Below are positions 1 through 8,564 of a DNA stretch of 51,065 nt, in pieces. The notes beneath the pieces were generated by a model, which saw nothing but the letters and a program-made list of their open reading frames with translations, did not search any database and had not been told where the DNA came from. The stretch is from Kofleriaceae bacterium. GTDB lineage: Bacteria > Myxococcota_A > Polyangia > Haliangiales > Haliangiaceae. The stretch is from NCBI GenBank assembly GCA_024762925.1, contig JANTGM010000035.1, forward strand, positions 1 through 51,065, read 5' to 3'. Position 1 is the stretch's first letter, and each line of letters begins with the position of its first letter. The position numbers and the translations under genes are program-made.

Positions 1-1
1 C

Positions 2-163
2 GATTCGCGAGCAACCGTCGCCTACAGCTCCGAGCCACTGACGCCACCACCAGACGATTCGCGAGCAACCGTCGCCTACAGCTCCCCGCCACTGACGCCA
101 CCACCAGACGATTCGCGAGCAACCGTCGCCTACAGCTCCGAGCCACTGACGCCACCACCAGAC
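2..163 (+). repeat. 54-bp tandem repeat inside a coding region
   Basis: Three complete copies of a 54-bp unit begin at 2, 56 and 110, and a fourth diverging copy begins at 164. The unit is 18 codons long, so the reading frame is kept. Each copy encodes an Asp-Ser-Arg-Ala-Thr start, a Val-Ala-Tyr-Ser-Ser core and a Pro-rich end. The second copy differs by coding Pro instead of Glu in the middle. The repeat runs off the left edge of the window, so the total copy number is not visible. Confidence 0.95.
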
Positions 164-889
164 GATTCGCGAGCAACTGCCTCGTACGGATCGCCTCCAA
201 CGTCGCCGCCCTCCCCACCACCCGCTACCCCTGATCTCGCGGCGCACTCAGGGGCAATCTCTCTCGACGCACCGAGTTCCGCAATTCCGCAAGCGGTTGC
301 CGATGCGCCGGCCACAGTTCCCGTTCACGTGCCACCGGATGCTGTGATTGAACTTGAGAAACCCCTCTCAAGCTCGAAAAAGCACCGCCATGAGAGGGAC
401 CCGATTCCCACGCCAATCGCAATTCCGGTTGTCACTGGCGATGAGCTTGGCGACCCTGTTGTCACCTTCAGTTCGAGTACAAGCGCGGCCCCAACCGAAA
501 TCCCTCCAGATACGTCGGGTGAGCATTCTGCGACGTACTCAATTCAGCGGCCGCACAGGCGCCGTCGGTCCAGCACACAATCACGGACAGCTTTAGGTCA
601 TCCCCGCAGGCCACACACGCCCGAGCGACCAAAATCCGAGCCAAGCGGCAAAGCTGCGAACCCTCAACCCGGCACTCGCCGGTCTTCTGTCGTGGTTTCG
701 CGACCTGCTGTCATCATTGGAGCACCCGCCCGATCGGTGGGTCGTGACACAGGTCGCCGCTCCAACCGCCGCACACCTCCGAACCGACGCAGTCGCAACA
801 AGGACCTCTTTGGCAACGATACGATCTCCGAGAAAAGCCTCGACGAGGTCATCATGGCCTACCTCTCCGAAGACAACGGCGACGAATAA
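2..889 (+). CDS. Proline-rich repeat protein, 3' part only
   Basis: The frame is open from the left edge to the TAA at 887-889, so this is the C-terminal part (295 residues seen) of a longer protein. It starts with 18-residue Pro/Ser-rich repeats, continues through a Pro/Ala/Ser-rich low-complexity stretch, and then a very basic Arg/Pro/Ser segment (about residues 180-270). It ends with a short acidic tail that includes a possible helix (SEKSLDEVIMAYLSED). No catalytic domain is visible in this part. The composition suggests an intrinsically disordered linker and tail of a larger regulatory or scaffold protein whose folded domains lie to the left. An ATG at 329 exists but is internal, because the same frame continues upstream with codon use and repeats that are clearly coding. 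Confidence 0.75.
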   Translation, partial: DSRATVAYSSEPLTPPPDDSRATVAYSSPPLTPPPDDSRATVAYSSEPLTPPPDDSRATASYGSPPTSPPSPPPATPDLAAHSGAISLDAPSSAIPQAVADAPATVPVHVPPDAVIELEKPLSSSKKHRHERDPIPTPIAIPVVTGDELGDPVVTFSSSTSAAPTEIPPDTSGEHSATYSIQRPHRRRRSSTQSRTALGHPRRPHTPERPKSEPSGKAANPQPGTRRSSVVVSRPAVIIGAPARSVGRDTGRRSNRRTPPNRRSRNKDLFGNDTISEKSLDEVIMAYLSEDNGDE

Positions 890-958
890 GACGGCAGCGG
901 CAGCGATTGTTGACTACGAATTGTTCTTACGGACCAAGAGCAACGTGTGGGCCCGTAA

Positions 959-2041
959 TCAGCGCCGACGAATTGATTGGAAGAGCGCAGTTGCGAACAG
1001 CAATGCAAACGCTGCTAGCAAGAGTACGATGATGATGACATACCAGTAGGTGCCCGGCTCTTCAGTGGTATCGAGGAGGAACGCGCCTGTAGCCACCAGG
1101 GGTGGTGCGCTAACCAAGAGGCTCTGGGTTCGGAATCCCGGCTTCGCATTGCCCAGTAGAATGTCGTCACCATCCATGCCGAGCTCCGACCAAGTGCCGG
1201 TTCGAGTACTGCGAATTTCCGTAGCTTGAGCTGCAAAGAGCTTTGCCGCGCGAAGCTTGGCGGTGATATCCGCGGCCCCATGAGGAGCGGGAACGTCAAA
1301 GGTCCAGCTGGTGGTTGTGCTCGAGACCGGAGCAATCTCTCCAGGCAAGATCCCAGCAGATTGCAGCGCTAGTGACCAGCTTGCCTCGTCACGGTAGGGA
1401 TCGGTTGAAACCGCCAAGATGCGAACTCGGTCGGTTGCGGTCTCGGTGATCTGAACGGCAGTAGTTGGTTGCAGGAGAAATCGGTCGCCACTCACATCGA
1501 GGACTTCGAGAGAGGTTGCATTGAGCGCCTTGCGAACTTCGCTTAGCGCAATCGGCCGCATTGCAACGGTGCCCTTGGCAACATGTGCCTTGAGTGCGTC
1601 ATGGAAATCCATGTCTGCAAGCCGGGAGAGGCGCCCCTGATATACCTCGTTCGTCGCGTCCTTTGCGTTCCAGGCAGTTGTCGGGAGAAGTAACCAAAGC
1701 GCTCCATTGGTGCCAAGAGTGGGAACGAGCACCTGCCCCGAAGTAGAACGATTGGGTACAACGCGCAGTGCCTGTGTGCGATCGGGGTGGACCCGAATCT
1801 CGATAAACGTGTTCTCGAGATCTGAGTTCAGGGCACTGACACTATCGACAAGAGTCGGATTTCCGAGTTGGGAGAAGCGCAAGTCTCCCGCAAGTCGCAC
1901 ACCAATTGTTAGACAAATCCCGATGATAGCCATCGCCATAATCGGACGAATGCGCGTCTTCGGACGCGGTAGCTTAACCAGCTCCGGGTCAAGTTCGTTG
2001 AGGTTGGCCTCGTTGGGCGCGTCGGAAGATTCGTTTGCCAT
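959..2041 (-). CDS. Bitopic membrane protein of unknown function
   Basis: This 360-residue protein has a short acidic N-terminus, a hydrophobic helix at about residues 33-52, a large non-membrane domain of about 270 residues, and a second hydrophobic helix at about 330-355 followed by a basic end. The layout suggests a domain outside the cytoplasm held by two membrane segments. I do not recognise the domain. It has mixed alpha/beta character without cysteines or an obvious active-site motif. The ATG at 2041 is the only good start. The gene converges with the repeat protein (69 bp apart) and diverges from the receiver/GGDEF-like gene at 2110. Confidence 0.7.
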   Translation of the reverse strand: MANESSDAPNEANLNELDPELVKLPRPKTRIRPIMAMAIIGICLTIGVRLAGDLRFSQLGNPTLVDSVSALNSDLENTFIEIRVHPDRTQALRVVPNRSTSGQVLVPTLGTNGALWLLLPTTAWNAKDATNEVYQGRLSRLADMDFHDALKAHVAKGTVAMRPIALSEVRKALNATSLEVLDVSGDRFLLQPTTAVQITETATDRVRILAVSTDPYRDEASWSLALQSAGILPGEIAPVSSTTTSWTFDVPAPHGAADITAKLRAAKLFAAQATEIRSTRTGTWSELGMDGDDILLGNAKPGFRTQSLLVSAPPLVATGAFLLDTTEEPGTYWYVIIIVLLLAAFALLFATALFQSIRRR

Positions 2042-2109
2042 CGGGCCGGCTCAGATTAGCTCGCTTGTACGTCTGGCGCTACTCTCGAGCGAAGGTGTAC
2101 CGTAACCAA

Positions 2110-3087
2110 ATGGTGGGCCCCGCAGATGCGAGTGGACAGGGCTATGGCTCTGGGGACACATTCACAGGCACAGTCGCGGTCTACGAGACAATGGAATCGG
2201 CTCATCAAAGGGCGCGAGAAGCCATCCAAAAGCTGGGATATCGCCTTGCTGTAGAGTCCAGCGTTGATGCAATTGAGCGGCGTTGCCTGGGCGAAAACCC
2301 ACCCGATTTGCTCATCGTCTCGCTCCCCGAAGGCCAAGATCTGGTGGATCGAGTGAAAACCGTTCCCCGACCGCCAATCATCATGGGCTCGCTTGCGGGA
2401 CCACCAGCAACTGCTCGAGAGCGCTTTGCTGCCTTTGACGTCCCGCTCTATGCGGTGCGTCCTCATAGCGTCGAGACGCTGGGCCCACTGGTCCATGCAG
2501 CTGGCATGCTCGCCCGAGCCAACGACAAAATTCGGGCCCTGCGAAATGCCGAGAATCGGATGCGAGACCGCCTTCACCAAGCTGGCCACAGCGGCAACGT
2601 CACGGGGTTTCAGCACTTCGAGTACTTCAAGAAGCTCTTGGTGCTCGAACTCAAGCGCGCAAAACGATATGGCTACAGCATTGCGGTGTGCCTTCTAGCC
2701 CTCGACCCAATTGAAGGGGAAGCCAGCCACATCACAAGTACCGAAGTGCAGGACAAGCTCGCGCGCAAAGTTGCGGCTGCTGTCACCAAGAGCATTCGCG
2801 ACATCGACATTCCCGTCGACTACGCAGATCAGCGCATGCTACTTTTTCTGCCCTACACCGATAGTCAAGGCGCCCAGGAAGTGGGCGATCGGGTGCTTCA
2901 AGTGGTTCGCTCCTCGGTGCACACAAAAGATCGCAACACGCAGGTGCGCATGACCGTTTCCATCGGCATCGCCGCTCTTGGTGAGGGACGCGAGCTCAGT
3001 TTCGCCCGACTCATTAAAGACGCAAACACCGCGCTCAAAGCCGCTCAACTCAAGGGTGGCAACCAGGTCGTTAGCCGTGACAGTTAG
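2110..3087 (+). CDS. Pseudo-receiver plus degenerate GGDEF-like protein
   Basis: The N-terminal half (about residues 15-140) has receiver-like alternation of strands and helices but no phospho-acceptor Asp: the expected site reads LLIVSLPEG. The C-terminal half resembles a GGDEF domain (KKLLVLELKRAKRYGYSIAV near the start, SIGIA and the ANTALKAAQLKGGNQV end). The GGDEF signature itself is replaced by ADQRM, so cyclase activity is unlikely. It is probably a signalling adaptor or a binding domain. An upstream ATG at 2035 would overlap the divergent gene; the ATG at 2110 is preferred, although the ribosome site is weak and a GTG at 2095 is possible. The end overlaps the GTG start of aroE by 11 bp, which suggests translational coupling. 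Confidence 0.7.
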   Translation: MVGPADASGQGYGSGDTFTGTVAVYETMESAHQRAREAIQKLGYRLAVESSVDAIERRCLGENPPDLLIVSLPEGQDLVDRVKTVPRPPIIMGSLAGPPATARERFAAFDVPLYAVRPHSVETLGPLVHAAGMLARANDKIRALRNAENRMRDRLHQAGHSGNVTGFQHFEYFKKLLVLELKRAKRYGYSIAVCLLALDPIEGEASHITSTEVQDKLARKVAAAVTKSIRDIDIPVDYADQRMLLFLPYTDSQGAQEVGDRVLQVVRSSVHTKDRNTQVRMTVSIGIAALGEGRELSFARLIKDANTALKAAQLKGGNQVVSRDS

Positions 3088-3901
3088 CGGCTCGACGCGC
3101 CTTGCCGCCGTTCTGGGAGACCCAGCGAGTCATAGCAAGTCGCCGGTCATGCACAACGCGGGCTTTGCGGAAGCCGGCGTTGATGCTGTGTACGTTGCAC
3201 TGACCGTTCCTTCCGCCGAGTTGCAAACCACGGTCGCCGCGCTTCGTGCCGTTGGCTGCTTTGGTGCATCGGTGACTGTTCCACACAAGCTCGATGTTGT
3301 TGCTCTCTGTGACTCGCTCTCGCCACTCGCGCAGCAAATTGGTGCCGTCAATACGCTGGAGTTCCGAAGCAATGGAACCCTTGTTGGCCACAACACCGAT
3401 GCACCAGGCTTTGTGCGGGCGTTTGAAGAAGCGAGCGGGACGGGCTTTGCTGGCAAGCGCGTTGTGCTCCTTGGCGGTGGTGGTGCGGCTCGCGCTGTAG
3501 ACGCCGGAGTTCGGGACGCAGGAGCTACCTCGGTGCACGTTGTAGCGAGAACCCCGGCAAAGGTCTCGTGGGCAATCGCCGAGCCTTGGACACTGGAGAC
3601 ACTCGAAAAACTCTTAGACGAGTGCGACGTGCTTATCGACTGCACATCAACGGGTCTTAGCACCGAGGGTGAAGCGAATCTCCCGAGTCCGATTCCCGTG
3701 GCGAACCTCCCTTCCACGGCGATTGTGAGTTCACTTGTGTATCACCGCAAGACACAGCTCTTGGCCGACGCCGAAGAGGCCGGCCTACAAGTCGTTGACG
3801 GGGCTGGCATGCTCTTACACCAAGGAGCCATCGCATTCGAAATCTGGACCGGCCACAAGGCGCCTCTTGAAGCGATGCGATACGCCCTTGAGAACTGCTA
3901 G
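3077..3901 (+). CDS. aroE: Shikimate dehydrogenase (NADP+)
   Basis: This 274-residue cytoplasmic enzyme reduces 3-dehydroshikimate to shikimate in aromatic amino acid synthesis. The shikimate-binding SxS is in HSKSPVMHN (about residues 17-25), the catalytic Lys in VTVPHK (about 66-71), and the conserved Asn and Asp in GAVNTL and HNTDAPGF. The nucleotide-binding loop is GGGGAARA (about 132-139). The C-terminal substrate Gln/Gly region is DGAGMLLHQGAIAFE. The length fits AroE. The start is GTG at 3077, because the long upstream extension in this frame overlaps the preceding gene and lacks AroE similarity. The gene lies 11 bp inside the end of the pseudo-GGDEF gene and is likely co-transcribed with it. 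Confidence 0.95.
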   Translation: MTVSGSTRLAAVLGDPASHSKSPVMHNAGFAEAGVDAVYVALTVPSAELQTTVAALRAVGCFGASVTVPHKLDVVALCDSLSPLAQQIGAVNTLEFRSNGTLVGHNTDAPGFVRAFEEASGTGFAGKRVVLLGGGGAARAVDAGVRDAGATSVHVVARTPAKVSWAIAEPWTLETLEKLLDECDVLIDCTSTGLSTEGEANLPSPIPVANLPSTAIVSSLVYHRKTQLLADAEEAGLQVVDGAGMLLHQGAIAFEIWTGHKAPLEAMRYALENC

Positions 3902-3969
3902 AAGCATCTGACGTGTGGCTTTGACGCCGACGAGTCTTTGGGCCGGGCTACGCCAAGAGCGAGCAGCCA

Positions 3970-4680
3970 CTACACACCAGCAACCGAGCGGGCCGCGGTG
4001 ATAACAATGCCAATAATTGCAGAGATCCAAGCGATGCTGGCGCTGCCAAGGGCTAGCACCAACGTGGTGCGTGCGATGCTGCGTTGGGGTTTTTCTGAAG
4101 ACTTGACCCACAGCAAGAGAGCCAACGATCCCGCAAGCATCAGCCCCAGCGCGCTCCAGTGCTCCTTCACATCAAACCATCGAACAAGCTTTGCACCGCG
4201 AGTGATGCGCCGTTCTGCTACGGCCGCAATTGCATCACGCTCCGCTTCCGTAAATGGCTCTGGACTCTGCACGGTATTCGCCTTTCCGAGGCGAAAACGT
4301 CGACTTTCAAGATTGCGAGCGAAGGTGAGCCGAGCAGAGGCAGCCTGCGCCTCGGTCGCACGGCTAATCGCGCTCGGATTCTCCAAGTACTCCGCACGAA
4401 CTCGAACCTTGTACGTTGGGTAGAGCGCCATGCCCAAGGCCATCGTCACGCCGTATGCGCAGGCGGCCCAAATCGCAAACCGCCGAACGCTGCCATGGTT
4501 TGGCACACCACGCGACCAACGACGAAGCCACACAACGAGATGCGTGGTGAGAGCTACACACAAAAGCGCCCCAGCGGCATGGCCAATGAGCAGCAGTGAA
4601 CTGTAGTCCTCAAAGAGCACGCCCAACGATAGCCCACCTAAGCTCGAGCCCTCGACACCGACGACCTCAATCCTTGGCAA
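3970..4680 (-). CDS. Four-TM inner membrane protein of unknown function
   Basis: The 236-residue protein has four hydrophobic helices at about residues 27-52, 67-90, 172-190 and 202-230. A charged loop of about 80 residues between helices 2 and 3 is rich in Arg, Ala and Glu. A WFDVKEHWSALG stretch enters helix 3 and looks like a conserved family motif, with a His that could bind a cofactor, but this is only an impression. I cannot assign a function. It converges with aroE (68 bp) and lies 68 bp downstream of ftsZ on the same strand, so it may be read through from the division cluster. Confidence 0.7.
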   Translation of the reverse strand: MPRIEVVGVEGSSLGGLSLGVLFEDYSSLLLIGHAAGALLCVALTTHLVVWLRRWSRGVPNHGSVRRFAIWAACAYGVTMALGMALYPTYKVRVRAEYLENPSAISRATEAQAASARLTFARNLESRRFRLGKANTVQSPEPFTEAERDAIAAVAERRITRGAKLVRWFDVKEHWSALGLMLAGSLALLLWVKSSEKPQRSIARTTLVLALGSASIAWISAIIGIVITAARSVAGV

Positions 4681-4748
4681 ACGTCACCCGAAACGACGCA
4701 AGGGCTACCTGGTAGGCAGCCCTCGATCGCAAACGCTAGCTTGCGCGC

Positions 4749-6191
4749 TTACTCGACACCGCGTCGCAAGAAGGTCGGCACGTCGAGCTCGCTATCCACT
4801 TCGTTCTCCACAAAGACTGTGCGAAGCCCTGGGTGGACAGCGCCAAAGTCGCGACGAACCGGCTCACTCGGCGCCTTGGTCACAGCCACGTTTACTGCGC
4901 CGTGCGATGCCACCGAAGGCCCTGAGCCTTGCGCCATGGTTACGCCAGGAGCGGCTTGCGCTGCAGTGTCGTTCATCAAATCGGCGAGTGCGCGATCCAC
5001 TTCCGATGCCTCGTGAATTGGCACATCGTCGTCAGAGAGCATTGGGGTGTGAACCGGAGGTTGTGGCGTAACTGCCATTGCTGGCGCCGAAACGACAACC
5101 TCACGAGTGCCACGAGCGCGGCGACTTGCTGCAGGCGGGTAGTCTTGCGTGATTTGGCCCTTTGACTGGTACGCAACCGGAGCTGCGGCACCTCGCTGCC
5201 CATGAGCACCCGTGCTTGGAGAGACACCTTCTTGCGGGCGATCGAAACCGGTCGCGATGACCGTGATGCGAACGTCGTCACCAATGTTGGGATCCACAAC
5301 CGAGCCAAAGATAATGTTGGCATCTTCGTGAGCAGCGTCTTCAACTAGGCTACAAGCCTCGCTCACTTCGTGGATGCCCATATCGGGTCCGCCGGTGATG
5401 TTGATTAGAATTCCAGTTGCACCGTGGATGCTGATGTCTTCGAGAAGCGGAGAAGAGATGGCTTCGCGAGCTGCCTCTTCGGCGCGCTTCTTTCCGCTTG
5501 AGCTGCCGCTGCCCATAAGAGCGCGCCCCTGGTTGCTCATGATGGTGCGAACATCGGCGAAGTCGACGTTGATGAGGCCGGGAATGGTCATCAAGTCGGA
5601 GATACCGCGCGTTGCGTTGAGAAGAACCTCGTCGGCCTTGGTGAAGGCCTCAATCATGCTGAAGTCATGGCCGACAACTTCGAGCAGCTTGTCGTTGGGA
5701 ATCACGATCAGGGTATCGACAGCTTCTTCGAGCTCCGCAATCCCCGCAATGGCTTGTTTCTGTCGACGACGACCTTCGAAGGTGAACGGCTTTGTCACAA
5801 CACCAACTGTGAGCGCGCCTGATTCGCGAGCGATACGCGCAACCACAGGAGCTGCGCCGGTTCCGGTTCCGCCACCCATGCCTGCGGTCACGAAGACCAT
5901 GTCCGCCCCCGAGACAACATCTTCGATGAGCTGTCGGCTCTCCTCGGCACTCTTGCGACCAACCTCGGGGTTAGCGCCAGCGCCGAGTCCCTTGGTGAGA
6001 TGGTCACCAAGCTGAATCTTTGTGCCGGCCATGTTGGCTTCAAGAGCTTGCATGTCGGTGTTTGCCGTGCAGAACTCAACGCCATCCAAGTTCGATGCGA
6101 TCATCGTGTTGACTGCGTTGCCGCCACCGCCGCCGCAACCGACAACGAGAATCTTGGCGTGAGACATATCTTCGAATTCAAGTAGTGCCAT
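4749..6191 (-). CDS. ftsZ: Cell division GTPase FtsZ
   Basis: FtsZ polymerises into the Z ring at midcell and recruits the divisome. The N-terminal GTPase domain has the glycine-rich nucleotide site near residues 18-24, the tubulin signature [10 protein letters not shown] at 106-115 and the T7 synergy loop NVDFAD at 208-213. After about residue 320 comes a long variable linker, and the very end carries the conserved tail peptide ([12 protein letters not shown]) that binds FtsA and other partners. At 480 residues it is longer than most FtsZ proteins because of this linker. The first ATG gives the typical MALLEFED start; a second ATG eight codons later is possible. It is the last gene of the ftsQAZ run, with a 133-bp gap after ftsA. 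Confidence 0.98.
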   Translation of the reverse strand: MALLEFEDMSHAKILVVGCGGGGGNAVNTMIASNLDGVEFCTANTDMQALEANMAGTKIQLGDHLTKGLGAGANPEVGRKSAEESRQLIEDVVSGADMVFVTAGMGGGTGTGAAPVVARIARESGALTVGVVTKPFTFEGRRRQKQAIAGIAELEEAVDTLIVIPNDKLLEVVGHDFSMIEAFTKADEVLLNATRGISDLMTIPGLINVDFADVRTIMSNQGRALMGSGSSSGKKRAEEAAREAISSPLLEDISIHGATGILINITGGPDMGIHEVSEACSLVEDAAHEDANIIFGSVVDPNIGDDVRITVIATGFDRPQEGVSPSTGAHGQRGAAAPVAYQSKGQITQDYPPAASRRARGTREVVVSAPAMAVTPQPPVHTPMLSDDDVPIHEASEVDRALADLMNDTAAQAAPGVTMAQGSGPSVASHGAVNVAVTKAPSEPVRRDFGAVHPGLRTVFVENEVDSELDVPTFLRRGVE

Positions 6192-6255
6192 GGTGTTCTT
6201 TATCCTCTCGATCCACTATTTCTATAGGTGGTTCGCGATGGGCAACTTTTTGTCG

Positions 6256-6309
6256 TTTTGGCGGCCAAAAAAGAGTCACTCCCAAAGCTCGAGTGCCAGT
6301 TTTTGGCAC
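6256..6309. promoter_or_regulatory. Two inverted repeats in the ftsA-ftsZ gap
   Basis: The 133-bp gap between ftsA and ftsZ (6192-6324) has no gene. It holds a near-perfect palindrome at 6256-6270 (arms ttttggc and gccaaaa around one base) and a hairpin at 6293-6309 (6-bp arms gtgcca and tggcac). Neither is followed by a convincing T-tract on the coding (minus) strand. They could be an operator, an attenuator or an RNA-processing site that sets FtsZ level relative to FtsA. A separate ftsZ promoter here is plausible but not identified. Confidence 0.4.
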
Positions 6310-6324
6310 CGAATTTTCCGAGTG

Positions 6325-7557
6325 CTAGAAAATTTCGCTCATCCAACCACGCATCTTGCGCCACATGCCGCTGTCGCTCTTTGATTCCATCGTCGCCATG
6401 GGAATGCCATCGCCGCGACTTCCATAGCGCACCAAGCCCACCGCGGTGGAGTACTCTGGCGAATTCACAACGTCGACAAGGCCGCCAATATCGCTTGGGG
6501 TTGATTGCCGGGCGGGCAGATCCAAGACCGTCTCAGCGAGGTCCGGAAGGCCTTCCAGGTGCGTGCAGCCGCCCGTTAAGACAACCCCTGCTGCAAGCTG
6601 TGACAGAAAGCCGCTGTCTTCTAGCTCTTTGCGAACGTGTTGGAAGATTTCTTCCATGCGTGGTTGCACGATCTTCTCAATGAGCAGACGCCTTGAAACT
6701 TGGCGTGCGTCGCGACCACCAACGGATGGCACTTCCATCATCTCGGCCTCATCCACAAGGTAGGGCAGGCAGCAACCGTACTTGCGTTTTATGCCTTCGG
6801 CAGCCTGCAGTGGCGTGCGCAACCCAACCGCAATGTCGTTGGTAACCTGAAATCCCCCAAGAGGAAGAACAGCACTGTGAACCATTGCACCATCAGAGTA
6901 GACGACGATATCGGTTGTGCCACCGCCAATATCCACCAGGGCAACACCGAGCTCTTTCTCATCGTCATCAACAACAGCCTCGGACGAGGCGAGTGGTTCC
7001 AGGACAATCTCAGCAACCTCAAGGCCACAGCGATTGGCGCACTTGATAACGTTCTGCGCGCTTGAAACGAGGGTTGTGGTGATGTGCACCTTGGCCTCAA
7101 GGCGAACGCCTGACATGCCGAGAGGATCGCGAATGCCGTCCTGATCGTCGATGATGTACTGCTGAGGAACCACGTGCAGAATCTCTCGATCGGCGGGAAT
7201 CGCCACTGCCTTGGCGGCTTCAATCACCCGGGCGATGTCGTTCTCTCGCACTTCTTGATCCTTCACAGCCACGATGCCGTGTGAATTCAATCCGCGAATA
7301 TGCCCCCCAGCAATGCCCACGTAGATCGTAGAAATGTCGCAGCCAGCCATGTGCTCAGCTTCTTCAATCGCCTTCTTGATTGCTTGAACAGTAGTGTCGA
7401 TGTTGACCACAACACCTTTGCGCATGCCTTTCGAACGCGCGGTCCCGATACCGATGATGTCTAACCCGTCCTCAGTAACTTCGCCGACAATCGCCGCAAT
7501 CTTGCTTGTACCGATGTCTAGCCCGACGATGATTTCGTCCCGTTTCACTCTTGCCAT
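6325..7557 (-). CDS. ftsA: Cell division protein FtsA
   Basis: FtsA is an actin-like ATPase that tethers FtsZ filaments to the inner membrane. The phosphate-1 motif is GLDIGTSKIAAIVGE near residues 12-26, the phosphate-2 region is VDIGGGTTDIV (about 210-220), and the adenosine motif is VVLTGGCTHLEG (about 325-336). The C-terminus SGMWRKMRGWMSEIF is amphipathic and fits the membrane-targeting helix. The 410-residue length is normal. It starts 6 bp after ftsQ ends, so the two are translationally linked. Confidence 0.98.
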   Translation of the reverse strand: MARVKRDEIIVGLDIGTSKIAAIVGEVTEDGLDIIGIGTARSKGMRKGVVVNIDTTVQAIKKAIEEAEHMAGCDISTIYVGIAGGHIRGLNSHGIVAVKDQEVRENDIARVIEAAKAVAIPADREILHVVPQQYIIDDQDGIRDPLGMSGVRLEAKVHITTTLVSSAQNVIKCANRCGLEVAEIVLEPLASSEAVVDDDEKELGVALVDIGGGTTDIVVYSDGAMVHSAVLPLGGFQVTNDIAVGLRTPLQAAEGIKRKYGCCLPYLVDEAEMMEVPSVGGRDARQVSRRLLIEKIVQPRMEEIFQHVRKELEDSGFLSQLAAGVVLTGGCTHLEGLPDLAETVLDLPARQSTPSDIGGLVDVVNSPEYSTAVGLVRYGSRGDGIPMATMESKSDSGMWRKMRGWMSEIF

Positions 7558-7563
7558 GTTCTT

Positions 7564-8487
7564 CTAGTTCCCCGCAAATGCGACCGTGACCCGGTCTGAT
7601 GGTGTGCGATCGGCGATGCGAAATGACCGCGCAGCAGCGTGCTCCTCGGCATCAAGGGCCTGCCATGCTGAATCGAACGCTTGGTACCGTTCTGCCAATT
7701 CCCCAATTTCAGGAGTACCAATGTGAATCGCGATCGCATCTTCGAACGTTATGAGGCTAGTGCCGTGGTGCTCATCGAGGTGCACCTCACCGATACGTGG
7801 TCTCTCGGTGTTTTCTCCAAACTCCTTGAGCGCTTCCAAGGCTGCGCGCAGCCGCTCCTGACTCTTCGTGGGATCCGCCAAATGGCTCGCACGTGTCATG
7901 CCTGTGATCACCGCTAGCCCATCCATTTCTCCGTTCGCGGTATTGGCGCGTTTGAACAGGTCACCATCAGCATTGGTGAGATAGAGGGCGCCAAGCGACA
8001 CTGCAGCTACGGCATGCTCTTCGCGAATCACGACGTCGAGGCCTGTTGGAAGGTCCCTTGAAACCTCGGCACTCACAATCCAAGGACTGGTTTCGAGGCG
8101 TGCTTCGAGAGTTCCCATGTCTGCGCGAAAGATGTTGGCATTGGCGGGAAGCTTGAGCAGCGCGGCCACGTCCTCGTTGGACACTTGAGAATGCCCCGAG
8201 ATATTGAGTTCGGTGATGGCGAAACGTGGAGAGTGGGTCATCCACTGGTAGCCGTAGTAGCCTCCGCCGATGGTAAGTCCGACCGCTCCGACAATTGCTA
8301 CAGCAGGCACGCTACGACGCCCAAGGCCAAGCAGCTTGGCGCCAACCTGCCGGATACTCGGCACTCGCTGGTGCAGGGGGACTATCTTTCGGTTACAGCT
8401 GCGCCTCGTTGCACGTGACTGCGTCGCTAGAACCGATCCGGATTTGCGCTGACGCCGAGGGGCGCGCTTTTGAGGTGCAACAGGCAC
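7564..8487 (-). CDS. ftsQ: Cell division protein FtsQ/DivIB
   Basis: FtsQ is a bitopic divisome protein that links early and late division proteins. It has a basic N-terminal cytoplasmic tail (about 60 residues), one TM helix at about residues 58-80 (VPAVAIVGAVGLTIGGGYYG), a POTRA domain (FAITELNISGHSQVSNEDV to about residue 160) and a beta domain to the end. The 307-residue length is near the family norm. The start is GTG at 8487; the basic tail makes internal starts possible. It lies between the HDOD gene (77-bp gap) and ftsA (6-bp gap). Confidence 0.93.
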   Translation of the reverse strand: MPVAPQKRAPRRQRKSGSVLATQSRATRRSCNRKIVPLHQRVPSIRQVGAKLLGLGRRSVPAVAIVGAVGLTIGGGYYGYQWMTHSPRFAITELNISGHSQVSNEDVAALLKLPANANIFRADMGTLEARLETSPWIVSAEVSRDLPTGLDVVIREEHAVAAVSLGALYLTNADGDLFKRANTANGEMDGLAVITGMTRASHLADPTKSQERLRAALEALKEFGENTERPRIGEVHLDEHHGTSLITFEDAIAIHIGTPEIGELAERYQAFDSAWQALDAEEHAAARSFRIADRTPSDRVTVAFAGN

Positions 8488-8564
8488 CTAAAATTCATGC
8501 GCATACCTTGCTGTCATGGGCAATTTTTCTGCTTAAATTCAGAGGAGTTGGTGCGAACAGACGT

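Noticed and set aside
2-199. CRISPR array at the left edge
   Set aside because: The units are directly joined with no unique spacers, and they are in frame within a coding region.
5374-6015. Antisense ORF opposite ftsZ
   Set aside because: A shadow of ftsZ codon use; composition is not protein-like.
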